Below are positions 52,174 to 61,443 of a stretch of DNA of 64,000 nt, piece by piece (the stretch's first letter is position 1; the number at the start of each line of letters is the position of its first letter). The DNA comes from Achromobacter xylosoxidans (GTDB taxonomy: Bacteria; Pseudomonadota; Gammaproteobacteria; Burkholderiales; Burkholderiaceae_B): assembly GCF_002192695.1 (NCBI RefSeq), contig NZ_MTLG01000081.1, positions 119,002-183,001 on the forward strand. The letters are read 5' to 3'. The notes below the pieces were generated by a model. That model was not told the origin of the DNA. It made no database searches and saw only the letters and a program-made list of their open reading frames with translations. The position numbers were made by a program, and so were the translations under genes.

Positions 52174-52938
52174 AGCATTTCTCGCAGCAGCCAGACCGTC
52201 CAGGCCGTATCGCGCGCCATGGCCCTGCTCAAGCTGCTGGCGCGCCACCACGAGGAGGGCGTGCGGCTGCCGGCGCTGGCTGCGGCCGCCGGCCTGAACC
52301 GCTCCACGGCATTCCGCCTGCTGGGCAGTCTGGTCCAGGCGGGTTACGGCCAGCATCATGAAGACAGCGGCACTTACCGGCTGGGCATCAACGCCATGCA
52401 ACTCGGGCTGACCGCGATGAGCCGTCCGCCCATCGTCGAACGTTGCCGCCCCTTGATGCAGGCGGTGGCGCGGGCCACCGAAGATACGGTGTTCCTGGTC
52501 GTGCGCAATGGCGATTTCGCGCACTGCCTGCACCTGGAGCAAGGCGCTTTCCCGGTGCGCGTCATCACCTCGCTTGCCGGCAGTTTCCGGCTGCTGGGCG
52601 AAGGCACCGCCGGCCAGGCCCTGCTTGCAACGCTGAGCAGCGCCGAGCTGCGCGACCTGTACCGCCGGCACGCGGCCGACTACGCGAGCAAGGGCTTCTC
52701 GGAAGGCCGGATCCGGCAGATGGTCCAGCGCACCCTCAAGAACGGCTACGCCACCGGCATCGACCTGATCACCAAGGGCGCCTATGCGGTCGGCGTGCCA
52801 TTCGAGGCCACGCCCACGCATTACGCCGCAATCAGCGTCGGCGCCATCGCATCCAGGCTAAACGAAGGACGCCGGGCCGAGGTCGCGCGGATCATGAATG
52901 ACGCCCTGCGCAACGGGGGATTTACGCCCTTCTTCTGA
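52168..52938 (+). CDS. IclR family transcriptional regulator 2
   Basis: 256 aa from ATG 52168. Winged helix (LPALAAAAGLNRSTAFRLLG) and effector domain with EDTVFLVVRNGDFAHCLHLE, nearly identical there to regulator 1 at 46609. It is divergent from the Bug/SDR/acyl-CoA dehydrogenase operon and is its likely regulator. The two regulators may cross-regulate because their candidate sites are nearly the same. Confidence 0.9.
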   Translation: MNSISRSSQTVQAVSRAMALLKLLARHHEEGVRLPALAAAAGLNRSTAFRLLGSLVQAGYGQHHEDSGTYRLGINAMQLGLTAMSRPPIVERCRPLMQAVARATEDTVFLVVRNGDFAHCLHLEQGAFPVRVITSLAGSFRLLGEGTAGQALLATLSSAELRDLYRRHAADYASKGFSEGRIRQMVQRTLKNGYATGIDLITKGAYAVGVPFEATPTHYAAISVGAIASRLNEGRRAEVARIMNDALRNGGFTPFF

Positions 52939-52988
52939 GACGGCGCCCTATCGGACTGTCCGCCACAGCTCAAAAAAATCTTCCAATA

Positions 52989-53024
52989 CTTGCCTAAAGC
53001 AAATAATAATATGCTTTAGGCAAG
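52989..53024. promoter_or_regulatory. Perfect 13-bp inverted repeat, probable operator of the MarR-GNAT gene
   Basis: CTTGCCTAAAGCA (52989-53001) and its exact complement (53012-53024) flank a 10-bp spacer, AATAATAATA. The centre lies about 33 bp before ATG 53040, in the place of the core promoter. The symmetry suits a MarR dimer and predicts autorepression. Confidence 0.7.
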
Positions 53025-53039
53025 CAATTGGACGTCCCC

Positions 53040-53963
53040 ATGACAGAGCAATCGCTCTACGACCGCGCCGAAGCGGTCCGATACTTCAACCGCTTCTACA
53101 CCCGCCAGATCGGGGTCCTGCATGAGCATCTGCTGGCCAGCGAGTTCTCGCTGACCGAAGTGCGCATTCTCTACGAGCTGGCTCACCGCCCAGCGCTCAG
53201 CACCTCGGACCTCTGCCGGGAGCTGAACCTGGACGCGGGGTATGTCAGCCGGGTGATCTCGGGCTTCGAGAAAAAGGGCTTGATCGCCAAGACGCGCTCG
53301 GCGGCGGACGCCCGCGTGGGCCTGCTGGAACTCACGGACGCCGGGCGGGCTGCGTTTGCGCCGCTCAATGATGCGTCGCGCAACGAGATCATCGCCATCC
53401 TCAAACAGCTATCGGAGCCGGCGCAAGCGCAGCTGGTCAATGCCATGAACGAAATCCAAAACCTGCTCGGCGACAAAGCCCCCCTGCCCTATGTGCTGCG
53501 CGACCCGCGGCCGGGCGACATGGGGCTGGTGGTGGCGAACCAGGCCATGGTCTATGCCCAGGAATTCGGCTGGAACGCGGAGTACGAAGCGCTGGTGGCC
53601 GAGATCGTGGCGAAGTTCATTCGGGAGTTCGACCGCGAGAGCGAGCGCTGCTGGATCGCGGAGAAGGACGGGAAGATGGTGGGCTCGGTCTTCGTGGTGC
53701 GTCAGGACGAGACGACAGCAAAGCTGCGCCTGCTGTATGTGGACGGCTCCGCGCGCGGGCTGGGCATCGGCCATCGACTGGTGGACGAATGCCTGCGGTT
53801 TGCGCGGCAGGCGGGCTACAAGCGCATGGTGCTGTGGACCAATAGCGTGCTGACGGACGCGCGCCGGATCTACGAGAAGGCCGGCTTCGAGCTGGTCGAG
53901 GAAGAACAGCACCACAGCTTCGGCAAGGATCTGGTGGGGCAGTATTGGGCGCGGGATCTGTGA
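53040..53963 (+). CDS. Bifunctional MarR-type regulator / GNAT N-acetyltransferase
   Basis: 307 aa. Residues about 10-140 are a MarR winged helix (ILYELAHRPALSTSDLCREL, DAGYVSRVISGFEKKGLIAK). Residues about 155-305 are a GNAT domain with the acetyl-CoA loop RGLGIGHRLVDECLRFA and the C-terminal ARRIYEKAGFELVEEEQHHS. Such fusions occur widely; the substrate of the acetyltransferase half is unknown. ATG 53040 is preferred over TTG 53028, which lies next to the operator arm. Confidence 0.9.
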   Translation: MTEQSLYDRAEAVRYFNRFYTRQIGVLHEHLLASEFSLTEVRILYELAHRPALSTSDLCRELNLDAGYVSRVISGFEKKGLIAKTRSAADARVGLLELTDAGRAAFAPLNDASRNEIIAILKQLSEPAQAQLVNAMNEIQNLLGDKAPLPYVLRDPRPGDMGLVVANQAMVYAQEFGWNAEYEALVAEIVAKFIREFDRESERCWIAEKDGKMVGSVFVVRQDETTAKLRLLYVDGSARGLGIGHRLVDECLRFARQAGYKRMVLWTNSVLTDARRIYEKAGFELVEEEQHHSFGKDLVGQYWARDL

Positions 53964-54023
53964 GGACGGCGATGCATCGCTGCGGTCAGATGAAATCCGT
54001 GGTTGCGGACAGGCGCGCCTGCG

Positions 54024-54905
54024 ATGAGTGAGCGCGCCAAAGCGGTTTGCGCCGCCGCCGTCACGGGCGCGCTGGTGGGCGCCGCGATGGTCTCCACGCG
54101 TGCAGTGTCGAACGACGTCTCGGCGGAGACCCTGGCCTTCCTGCGTTATGCCATCGGGGCGGTTGTGCTTGCCGCGCCCATGCTGCGGCGCTGGTCGGCG
54201 CGATTCACGGCCAAGGATTTCTGTGCGGTGGCGGGCCTGGGCATACTGCAATTCGCGATGCTCATCTTGCTGTTGAACTACGCGCTGGCCCGGCTGCCGG
54301 CCGCCACGTGCGCGCTGGTGTTTTCCACGCTGCCGCTGGTGACCCTGTGCCTGGCGATTGCCACGGGACGCGAACGGTTCAGCTGGGCGCGGCTGACCGG
54401 CGCGGGCGTGGCGGTCTCGGGGATTGCGCTGTTGCTACAGCCTTCTGCCGCCTCGGTGGGCAGCGCTGCTGATAGCTGGGCATGGGCAGCTTTGCTGGGC
54501 GCGACGTTTATCGGCGCGGCTTGCAGTCTTTTATATCGTCCGTACCTGCAGCGTTATCCGGCTATGTATGTCAGCGTGGTGGCGATGTTTGTCTCGGTCT
54601 TGTTCCTGGCAGGCGTCTGTCTGGCGCGCGGCGCGCCGCTATTGCCCGGCCTGTCGGGTTTTCAATGGGCGAATGTGGTGTTCATCGGGCTTTCCAGCGC
54701 GGTGGGCTATTTCTGCCTGCTGTGGGCGCTGAGCCGCCTGGAGGCGAGCCGAGTCATGTCGTTTCAGGCGCTGGCGCCGATCACGGCGGTGTTGATCGAA
54801 CTGTTGAGCGGCTCATACCCGCTGACCTGGCGCCTGACGGGCGCTTTCGTGCTGGTGCTGTCCGGTGTCTGGTTTGGCACGCAGGAGCGGCGCGCCGCAG
54901 CTTGA
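54024..54905 (+). CDS. EamA/DMT family transporter
   Basis: 293 aa with about ten hydrophobic segments in two EamA repeats (about 10-140 and 155-290; motifs STRAVSNDVSAETLAFLRYA and GLSSAVGYFCLLWALSRLEA, SFQALAPITAVLIELL). It probably exports a small metabolite. It starts 60 bp after the MarR-GNAT gene on the same strand and may be cotranscribed. It converges on the HD gene with a 17-bp gap. Confidence 0.88.
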   Translation: MSERAKAVCAAAVTGALVGAAMVSTRAVSNDVSAETLAFLRYAIGAVVLAAPMLRRWSARFTAKDFCAVAGLGILQFAMLILLLNYALARLPAATCALVFSTLPLVTLCLAIATGRERFSWARLTGAGVAVSGIALLLQPSAASVGSAADSWAWAALLGATFIGAACSLLYRPYLQRYPAMYVSVVAMFVSVLFLAGVCLARGAPLLPGLSGFQWANVVFIGLSSAVGYFCLLWALSRLEASRVMSFQALAPITAVLIELLSGSYPLTWRLTGAFVLVLSGVWFGTQERRAAA

Positions 54906-54922
54906 TTCGCGGCCGGGCTGGC

Positions 54923-55495
54923 TCAGGCCTGCGGATCAATACGCGCGCGCGTTTTCTCGTCCAGGATGCTGCGTACCAATGCAAACAAGGGATCCGCGTC
55001 GGTGTGCTTCTGGCCGTAGGTCAGATTGAACCCATAGTCAAAATCCGGCGGATTGAGACCCTGCGTGTGCTGCAGAATGGTTTCCAGCTTGTCGAGGGCC
55101 TTGACGGCTTTGGCTTCCGGGGTGACGGCATCCTCATATTCCTGCCACAGCGCCATGATGCCGGCCCGCTGTTTCTCATCCAGGGAACGGGTCAAATGCA
55201 GCAGGTCGGCTTTCTCCTGTGCACTCTTGTCCGGATACTGGTGTTTCTCGATGGCCGGAACGTCGCCATGTATGGCCTCGCCCAGATCATGGAGCACGCA
55301 CAGTTTCAGGACCTTGAGCATGTCCAGGCCGGCCAGTTCGTCCTCGAAGGCCATGGCCATCAGGCACAGGCGCCAGCTGTGTTCGGCCGTGCTTTCGGGG
55401 CGGCCGGTGGACGTGAATCCGCTACGCAGCACGCTTTTGAGTTTTTCGGCTTCCTGCAGAAAGGCCAGCCGGCCTTTGATGTTCTCGATATTCAT
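54923..55495 (-). CDS. HD domain phosphohydrolase (YfbR/HDDC2-like)
   Basis: 190 aa from ATG 55495 (the TTG at 55507 is a weaker choice). Metal-binding residues: His39 in ESTAEHSWR, His69-Asp70 in LCVLHDLGE and the Asp in ALDKLET. The length and the GDVPAIEK segment fit HD_3-type 5'-nucleotidases acting on deoxynucleoside monophosphates. Single-gene unit. Confidence 0.85.
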   Translation of the reverse strand: MNIENIKGRLAFLQEAEKLKSVLRSGFTSTGRPESTAEHSWRLCLMAMAFEDELAGLDMLKVLKLCVLHDLGEAIHGDVPAIEKHQYPDKSAQEKADLLHLTRSLDEKQRAGIMALWQEYEDAVTPEAKAVKALDKLETILQHTQGLNPPDFDYGFNLTYGQKHTDADPLFALVRSILDEKTRARIDPQA

Positions 55496-55624
55496 GCTCA
55501 ATTCCAACCCAATGCGGCGCAGCCAGCTCAGCCATGGGCCGCAACTGTCAACACAGGGTCCTCCGCAACAACCTATAACGTTTACGATATTGCCACGGAG
55601 ACTCGTGGGAAAGCCCGCCGCGAA

Positions 55625-56008
55625 TTACTTCTTGGGTGCGAATATCACCTGAACTGGCGAGTTCTGTTTGAAGGTCTGGGCCCAGGGGCCATTCTTCGGC
55701 TCGAACGCCGGATGCCAGGCCCGCAGTTCCGTATCGGAAATCCATTCAAGCTGCAGTTGCTCGTCAGGCGTATACGACCGGAACTGCGTCAGCGCCACGA
55801 TGAACGCATTGCACTTTTCCGACACGCCGGCTTCGACCACGGAAACCTGGGTCATCTCGTCCCAGGTCAACGAGCCGCGCTGCGGGCATTTACGGACCTC
55901 GACGTGATACTTCCCGCCTGGCGAAGGGAGATCGGCGATGATTTTGTCGGGACCGCAGGCTGTCAGCAACATGGACGACAGCAATACCAGCGGAATGCTT
56001 TTTTTCAT
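55625..56008 (-). CDS. Predicted lipoprotein
   Basis: 127 aa from ATG 56008. Signal peptide with lipobox LLTAC (Cys18) and Gly at +2, so outer-membrane sorting is likely. The mature part has GGKYHVEVRKCPQ and several aromatic residues; no known domain. The longer open frame to 56518 has no signal peptide and runs under the divergent ADH gene, so it is rejected. Confidence 0.75.
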   Translation of the reverse strand: MKKSIPLVLLSSMLLTACGPDKIIADLPSPGGKYHVEVRKCPQRGSLTWDEMTQVSVVEAGVSEKCNAFIVALTQFRSYTPDEQLQLEWISDTELRAWHPAFEPKNGPWAQTFKQNSPVQVIFAPKK

Positions 56009-56144
56009 TGAAAAGCCTTCTGACCATGTAGGAGGTCGATCCGTGAAAACCTGCGCATGATACCTTGCGACGCTTGTGTCATTGAGGATTGCCAGCATTT
56101 GCGAAGAACGCGCATTCGCCGCGCTTTCCACCTGCCGACTTATC

Positions 56145-56158
56145 TTGACCCACGTCAA
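56145..56158. promoter_or_regulatory. FNR/ANR-type box upstream of the alcohol dehydrogenase
   Basis: TTGAC-CCAC-GTCAA is a perfect 5-4-5 dyad and matches the relaxed FNR/ANR/CRP-superfamily consensus TTGAY-N4-RTCAA. It lies 80 bp upstream of ATG 56238 in a 229-bp divergent gap, a position compatible with activation of the dehydrogenase under low oxygen. Based on pattern match only. Confidence 0.6.
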
Positions 56159-56237
56159 TTGACTGCGGCACTGCAGTTGGCCTGCGGACCGCTCCGGTTT
56201 AGCCTGAGGAATCACCCACCGCCCCAAGGAGACTCTG

Positions 56238-57338
56238 ATGCCCGCTCTCATGAAAGCTGCAATCTTCGTCGCGCCCGGCCGGATCGAGCTGACCGACAAG
56301 CCCATCCCGGACGTCGGTCCCAACGACGCGCTGATCCGCATCACCACCACCACCATCTGCGGCACGGACGTGCACATCCTGAAAGGCGAGTACCCCGTCG
56401 CCCAGGGTCTCACCGTGGGGCATGAACCGGTTGGCGTAATCGAAAAGCTGGGCAGCGCCGTGATCGGGTACCAGGAGGGCCAGCGCGTGATCGCCGGCGC
56501 CATCTGCCCGAGCTTCACCTCGTATCCCAGCCAGGATGGCTTTCCGAGCCAGGACGGCGCCTATCTGATTCCCAGCGGGCGCTGCGGCTGCCATGGCTAC
56601 AAGGCCACGGCGGGCTGGCGCTTCGGCAATCTGATCGACGGCACGCAGGCCGAGTACGTGCTGGTGCCCGACGCGCAGGCCAACCTCGCGCCCATTCCGG
56701 ACGGGCTGACGGATGAACAGGTGTTGATGTGCCCGGACATCATGTCCACGGGATTCAAGGGCGCGGAGAACGCCAACATCAAGATCGGCGACACGGTGGC
56801 CGTGTTCGCGCAAGGGCCTATCGGCCTGTGCGCCACGGCGGGCGCCAAGTTGCGCGGCGCCACCACCATCATTGCCATCGATGGCAATGACCACCGCCTG
56901 GAAATCGCCAGCAAGATGGGCGCGGACGTGACGCTGAATTTCAAGAATTGCGACGTCGTGGCCGAGGTGCTCAAGCTCACGGGCGGACGCGGCGTGGATT
57001 CATCCATCGAGGCCTTGGGCACCCAGGGCACGTTCGAATCGGCCTTGCGCATCCTCAAGCCGGGCGGCACCTTGTCCAGCCTGGGAGTGTATTCCACCGA
57101 CCTGCGCATACCCATGGACGCCTTTGCCGCCGGGCTGGGCGATCACCAGATCAACACGGCGCTGTGCCCTGGCGGCAAGGAGCGCATGCGCCGACTGATG
57201 AACGTGATCGCCTCGGGGCGCGTGGATCTGGGCTTGCTGGTCACGCACCACTACAAACTGGATGACATCGTCGCGGCCTACGAACTGTTCGCCAACCAGC
57301 GCGACGGGGTGTTGAAAGTAGCGATCAAGCCGCACTGA
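56238..57338 (+). CDS. Zinc-dependent alcohol dehydrogenase, tetrameric bacterial type
   Basis: 366 aa behind AAGGAG. Catalytic zinc ligands: Cys41 in TTICGTDVH, His62 in TVGHEPVG and the Asp of MCPDIMSTGF. The four-cysteine structural-zinc lobe is replaced by CPSFTSYPSQDGFPSQDGAY, as in Clostridium-type secondary alcohol dehydrogenases. The Rossmann motif AQGPIGLCATAG followed by IAIDGND suggests NAD preference. The FNR-type box upstream fits a fermentative or low-oxygen role. Confidence 0.9.
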   Translation: MPALMKAAIFVAPGRIELTDKPIPDVGPNDALIRITTTTICGTDVHILKGEYPVAQGLTVGHEPVGVIEKLGSAVIGYQEGQRVIAGAICPSFTSYPSQDGFPSQDGAYLIPSGRCGCHGYKATAGWRFGNLIDGTQAEYVLVPDAQANLAPIPDGLTDEQVLMCPDIMSTGFKGAENANIKIGDTVAVFAQGPIGLCATAGAKLRGATTIIAIDGNDHRLEIASKMGADVTLNFKNCDVVAEVLKLTGGRGVDSSIEALGTQGTFESALRILKPGGTLSSLGVYSTDLRIPMDAFAAGLGDHQINTALCPGGKERMRRLMNVIASGRVDLGLLVTHHYKLDDIVAAYELFANQRDGVLKVAIKPH

Positions 57339-57526
57339 GCGCGGGTTTTTCTGCAAGGGCTCCGGGTGCCCGGCCATCCGGAGATTCGCCCTTTCAACAC
57401 TTAAATACATTTTGAAACTTATATGTTTATTTTGTAGCTTTCATCCTTCACCATGAATCGCATCTGAGGCATCATTGGCCCGCTTCCGCCAACGGGCCGA
57501 TCCCGCCCTTCCCCTCAGGTGCCTCC

Positions 57527-59536
57527 TTGCAATCCCTCACCGCCATCCGCCGCGACGTCCGCGCCCTGGTTCAATCCCGCGCCTACGCGCAGCTCGACGC
57601 CTATTACGCCGATCTGGAACAGCAAGACTGGGCAAATACGGAAGACCCCGGCGCACCCTATTTTGAGGCGGCCAATTCCGGCACCCTGTTCGACTATTCG
57701 ACGGTGCCGTACCAGGACGCCTCGGATTTCCTGCAAGCCTGGATCGCCGCCTGCCCGAATTCGTATCACGCGCAGTTGGTGATGGGCAATTTCTGCTACG
57801 GCCGCGCGGCCGATATACGCGGTTATGGCTGGGCGGACAGCGTGACTCAGGACCGCTGGCTGGGCGCGGCGCTGGCTTGCGAGCGTTCAGCCGCTGCCTT
57901 GCTGCAGGCGATGGCGCTTTCCGCGCGACCGATTGCGGCCTGCGTGACGATGATGCAGCTGGCCGCCCATTTCAAGGAGCCGTATTGGCTGCGTGCGCTG
58001 TACGCGGGCAATCCGCCCGAGACCTTGACGCATGACGACATCGAGGAAGAAGGCCTGATGGATGCGGCGCTGGCGCATCTGGCGTCAGTGGGCGTGCCGC
58101 GTCTCGCGCAGGCGCCGCAAGCCTTGCCGGCTTGGCTGGCGCCGCGCGCCGAGCATGAAATGGAACAGGCCAAGGACTATTGGCTGCTGCGGGCCCTGGA
58201 ATTGCGGCCCGGGCATCTGGGCGCCCTGACGGCTTACGCGCAATACCTGCAGCCGCGCTGGGGCGGCAGCTATGAGGATATCGACGGCATGGCCGGCGGC
58301 CCGCTGTGCACGGCGCTGTCCGAGCCGCAGCGCAATGCGATCCGCTGGATCGGGATCCATGACGCGCTGGACAGCTATCCGGAGCCGGACGACACCGAAG
58401 CCGTGGAAGAGTACCGCCGGATTTTTGAGTCGTTCCTGGCGCGCGAACTGCGGCCGACGGAGCGCGGCATGGCGCTGGGCTATTACGCGCAATTCGCCAG
58501 CTATTCGCTGCAGGACCAGGCCCGCGCCCGCGCGCTGCATGGCCAAAGCGTGACGGCATTCGGACCGAACGAGTATTTCGCGCAGGTGGACGGACCGTTC
58601 CGCAGTTTCGCCCACGTCAGCATCATCCATCACCAGCCCGACGACGATGGCGCGTTCAAGCGCGTGCTGGAACGCATGTGCGGCTGGGACCAGGTGGCCA
58701 CGGCGCATGCGCTGGCAGCCGTGGCGCATCAGTTCGGCCGCTGGGGTTTCGCGCAGGATCCGGCGCGTGCGCAGCAGCTACTGGACCGCGCGGCGGTGCT
58801 TGCCGCCGACCAGATGGACGACGACTTCAATGTGCTGGCGGCGGCCGCGATGCTATGGGATGGCGGCGACCATGAGCAGGGATATTTCCTGACGCGTCAG
58901 CTGGCGGACCGGCGCGTGGCTGACTCGGCCTGCAGCATGTACGACATCCACCGGGGCTTCCGCGACAACACGCCCGACAGCTATCTGGACAACGAGGTGC
59001 GCGACCAGTGGCTGCAGCGCGCGGTGGAGGACGGCTCGCCGCTGGCCAAGTACAACATGGCCCATCGCAACATCTTCGACGGCGAGATGGATTTCTCGCG
59101 CCGCGAGAACCTGGACAAGGTCTTGTGGCTGCTGCAAGGCGCGCGCGAGGAACCGCGCGCGGAAGCGCTGGCCCGCCTGCGCATCGGCGTGCTGCTACGC
59201 GACCACGGCACCGAACAGGAACAGCAGGAAGGCGTGCGCGCCTACCTGCGTCCGTTGGTGGAGGAAGACGACGACTGGCGCGCCGGGCGCGCCAGCGCCG
59301 AAATCGCGCTGGCCTACACGCACGGCCGCGGCGCCAAGAAGAACCGCTTTGCCGCAATCGAATGGGCGCAGCACGCCTGCCGCCTGCAACCGGACGACGA
59401 GGACATCGAAGATATCCAGGCGCAGGTGATGAACTCGCACAGCCTGGTCAAGACCCTAGGCACGGTGTTCGGCGCCTATCTGGGCCGCGGCGGCGTGTCG
59501 GCCGAAGACCTGCCGCCCAAGCCGGCCGCGCAGTAG
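57527..59536 (+). CDS. DUF4034-like protein with TPR/Sel1-like helical repeats
   Basis: 669 aa without signal peptide. TTG 57527 is the only reasonable start; no strong ribosome site is seen. The N-terminal 300 residues look like DUF4034 (QSRAYAQLDAYYADLEQ; AWIAACPNSYHAQLVMGNFC; YWLLRALELRPGHLGALTAY). The C-terminal half contains Sel1/TPR-like helical repeats (AHALAAVAHQFGRWGFAQDP; ALAYTHGRGAKKNRFAAIEW). Role unknown, probably protein-protein interaction. Two bases separate its stop from the M48 gene. Confidence 0.7.
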   Translation: MQSLTAIRRDVRALVQSRAYAQLDAYYADLEQQDWANTEDPGAPYFEAANSGTLFDYSTVPYQDASDFLQAWIAACPNSYHAQLVMGNFCYGRAADIRGYGWADSVTQDRWLGAALACERSAAALLQAMALSARPIAACVTMMQLAAHFKEPYWLRALYAGNPPETLTHDDIEEEGLMDAALAHLASVGVPRLAQAPQALPAWLAPRAEHEMEQAKDYWLLRALELRPGHLGALTAYAQYLQPRWGGSYEDIDGMAGGPLCTALSEPQRNAIRWIGIHDALDSYPEPDDTEAVEEYRRIFESFLARELRPTERGMALGYYAQFASYSLQDQARARALHGQSVTAFGPNEYFAQVDGPFRSFAHVSIIHHQPDDDGAFKRVLERMCGWDQVATAHALAAVAHQFGRWGFAQDPARAQQLLDRAAVLAADQMDDDFNVLAAAAMLWDGGDHEQGYFLTRQLADRRVADSACSMYDIHRGFRDNTPDSYLDNEVRDQWLQRAVEDGSPLAKYNMAHRNIFDGEMDFSRRENLDKVLWLLQGAREEPRAEALARLRIGVLLRDHGTEQEQQEGVRAYLRPLVEEDDDWRAGRASAEIALAYTHGRGAKKNRFAAIEWAQHACRLQPDDEDIEDIQAQVMNSHSLVKTLGTVFGAYLGRGGVSAEDLPPKPAAQ

Positions 59537-59538
59537 AC

Positions 59539-61443
59539 ATGGCGCGCCACGGCCCGGCGGGATGGAAGCTGTCGGCCCGGCTATTGCTGGGCGACGCCGC
59601 CTTGGCGGGCGCAGGCGTGGCGCTGTGCACCGCGCCCGCATGGCTGTATGCAGCATTGCCGGGCGTGCTGGGTGTGGCAGCCGCGGCGCTGGCGCTGCCC
59701 TTGCCGTTCGCGGGCTGGGCGATGCTCCGGCTGCCTTTCGCGGCCCGCCCGCCTGGCGCGGAAGATGGCATACGCCTGCAAGCCGAAGACGCGCCGGCGC
59801 TGTTCCACGAGATCGAGCAGATGCGCGTCCGCCTGGGCGCGCCGGCGCTGGACGCCGTCTATCTGAACAGCGAGTTCAACGCCAGCATCCGCCAGCACCG
59901 CCGCCTGCTGGGCCGCACGCGCAACGTGCTGTCGCTGGGACAGCCGCTGCTGGAGATGCTGTCGGCCGAATCCTGCCGCGCCATCCTGGCGCATGAGTGC
60001 GCGCATATCGCGGGGAGCCACGGGCGCTATGCCAGCCGCGTGTACTTTGCGCGGCTGCAATGGCAGGAAGCCGCGCGCCAGCTGGAACGGCGCAAGGGGC
60101 TGTCGACCGGGCCGCTGCGGCTGTTCATGAATTGGCACGTGCCGCGCTTTCTGGCAGCGAGCCTGGACTTTGCACGGGAGTGCGAGTACGAAGCCGATGC
60201 GCAATCGGCGCAAGCCTGTGGCGCGGCTGCGGCAGCGAGCGCATTGCTGGCCGTGTCCTTGCATGGCCGGGCCTTGCGCGAATATTGGCCGGACGTGTAC
60301 GCACAAGCCTCTGACGCACAACCGCCCTCTCCACATGGGCGGCTGGCTGCCGGGGCCGAGCTGGCCTACCCTCGCGACGAAGCCGAAGCGCAGGCCTGGC
60401 TACATCAGGCGCTGTGCCTGCCGACCGCCGATCACGACACGCATCCTTCGTTGTCGGACCGCCTGGCTGCCCTGGATGCAGCGGACCCACGGAACGGCAC
60501 GACGTCGCCCCGCCAGGAGCATCAAAGCACGGCGCAAACGAGCGCCAGGCGGCTGCCCTGGCGTCGCGCCTCGCCCAATGCCGCCGAAGAATGGCTCGGC
60601 AGCCAACGCCTGCCGCTGGCTCGCGCGCTGGACGAATCGCAACGCAACGCCATTGAACAGGTTGCTGGCGAGGTGCGCAACGAACGCGAACTGGCCATCG
60701 CCGACCATCATGAGCTGCTGCGCAAGCAGCGCCTGCGCGCGCTATCGGCCGACGAACGGGCGCGCATGGCCTGGTATGCCGATACGCTGACGGGCGACTC
60801 GGACGGCGCCGCCGCCCTGCTGGAGCAGAATCTGCAGGAACATGCCGGCCACCTGCCCACGCTGTGCCAGCTGGCCGCGCTGCAGCTGCGCCAAGCGGCA
60901 CGCAAGACCGGCGGCGAAGCTACGCGCCTTGAGGCGAGCGCCGAGGCGCTATGGCGGCAAGCCGTCAACGAACCCGGCCCCCATCGCCTGCCCTGCCTGC
61001 GCCTGCTGACGGCCGCGGCGTTGCGCCGCGGGGACGCCAGCCAGGCGCAAGCCTGGCGGACGGAGGCGGACATGCTGGAGCGGAAGGCCCAGGCCGACGG
61101 CGACGACGCGCGCTATCAAGCGCATGGCTTGAACGAATCCGAATTGCGCAAACTCGCCGACACGCTGGATCCGCTGCTACGCATCGCCACCGGCGTCTGG
61201 GTGCTGCGCGACACCAGCAACGACAGCCTGGCGCTGCTGGTGCTGGCGCAGGACTCGGCGTGGGCCCGCGCCATCGGCAAGCTGACGGGCGAAACCAGTT
61301 ATTTGCGGCGCGATTGCGAAATGCTGTTGGCGCGGCTGCTGCCGCGCCTGCGCCAGTCCGTCGAACCTGTGCTGATGGAAGCCGGCGATCCTTTGTTGAG
61401 CCTGTGCACGCCAACCTGCCTGCTGCGCCGAATCGGCGCCTGA
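59539..61443 (+). CDS. M48 family membrane metallopeptidase
   Basis: 634 aa from ATG 59539. Two hydrophobic segments lie near the N-terminus (residues 15-65). The zinc motif is HECAH (His152, Glu153, His156) in ILAHECAHIAGSHG, and the third ligand lies in ARECEYEADAQSA. The last 250 residues are alpha-helical repeats rather than protease. M48 enzymes (HtpX-like) degrade membrane proteins; the pairing with a helical-repeat protein suggests a joint scaffold. The frame is open upstream inside the previous gene, but that part is a shadow. Confidence 0.85.
   Translation: MARHGPAGWKLSARLLLGDAALAGAGVALCTAPAWLYAALPGVLGVAAAALALPLPFAGWAMLRLPFAARPPGAEDGIRLQAEDAPALFHEIEQMRVRLGAPALDAVYLNSEFNASIRQHRRLLGRTRNVLSLGQPLLEMLSAESCRAILAHECAHIAGSHGRYASRVYFARLQWQEAARQLERRKGLSTGPLRLFMNWHVPRFLAASLDFARECEYEADAQSAQACGAAAAASALLAVSLHGRALREYWPDVYAQASDAQPPSPHGRLAAGAELAYPRDEAEAQAWLHQALCLPTADHDTHPSLSDRLAALDAADPRNGTTSPRQEHQSTAQTSARRLPWRRASPNAAEEWLGSQRLPLARALDESQRNAIEQVAGEVRNERELAIADHHELLRKQRLRALSADERARMAWYADTLTGDSDGAAALLEQNLQEHAGHLPTLCQLAALQLRQAARKTGGEATRLEASAEALWRQAVNEPGPHRLPCLRLLTAAALRRGDASQAQAWRTEADMLERKAQADGDDARYQAHGLNESELRKLADTLDPLLRIATGVWVLRDTSNDSLALLVLAQDSAWARAIGKLTGETSYLRRDCEMLLARLLPRLRQSVEPVLMEAGDPLLSLCTPTCLLRRIGA

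Noticed and set aside
54482..56011. 509-codon plus-strand frame across the EamA, HD and lipoprotein genes
   Set aside because: It crosses three genes with real motifs in other frames and has no domain of its own.
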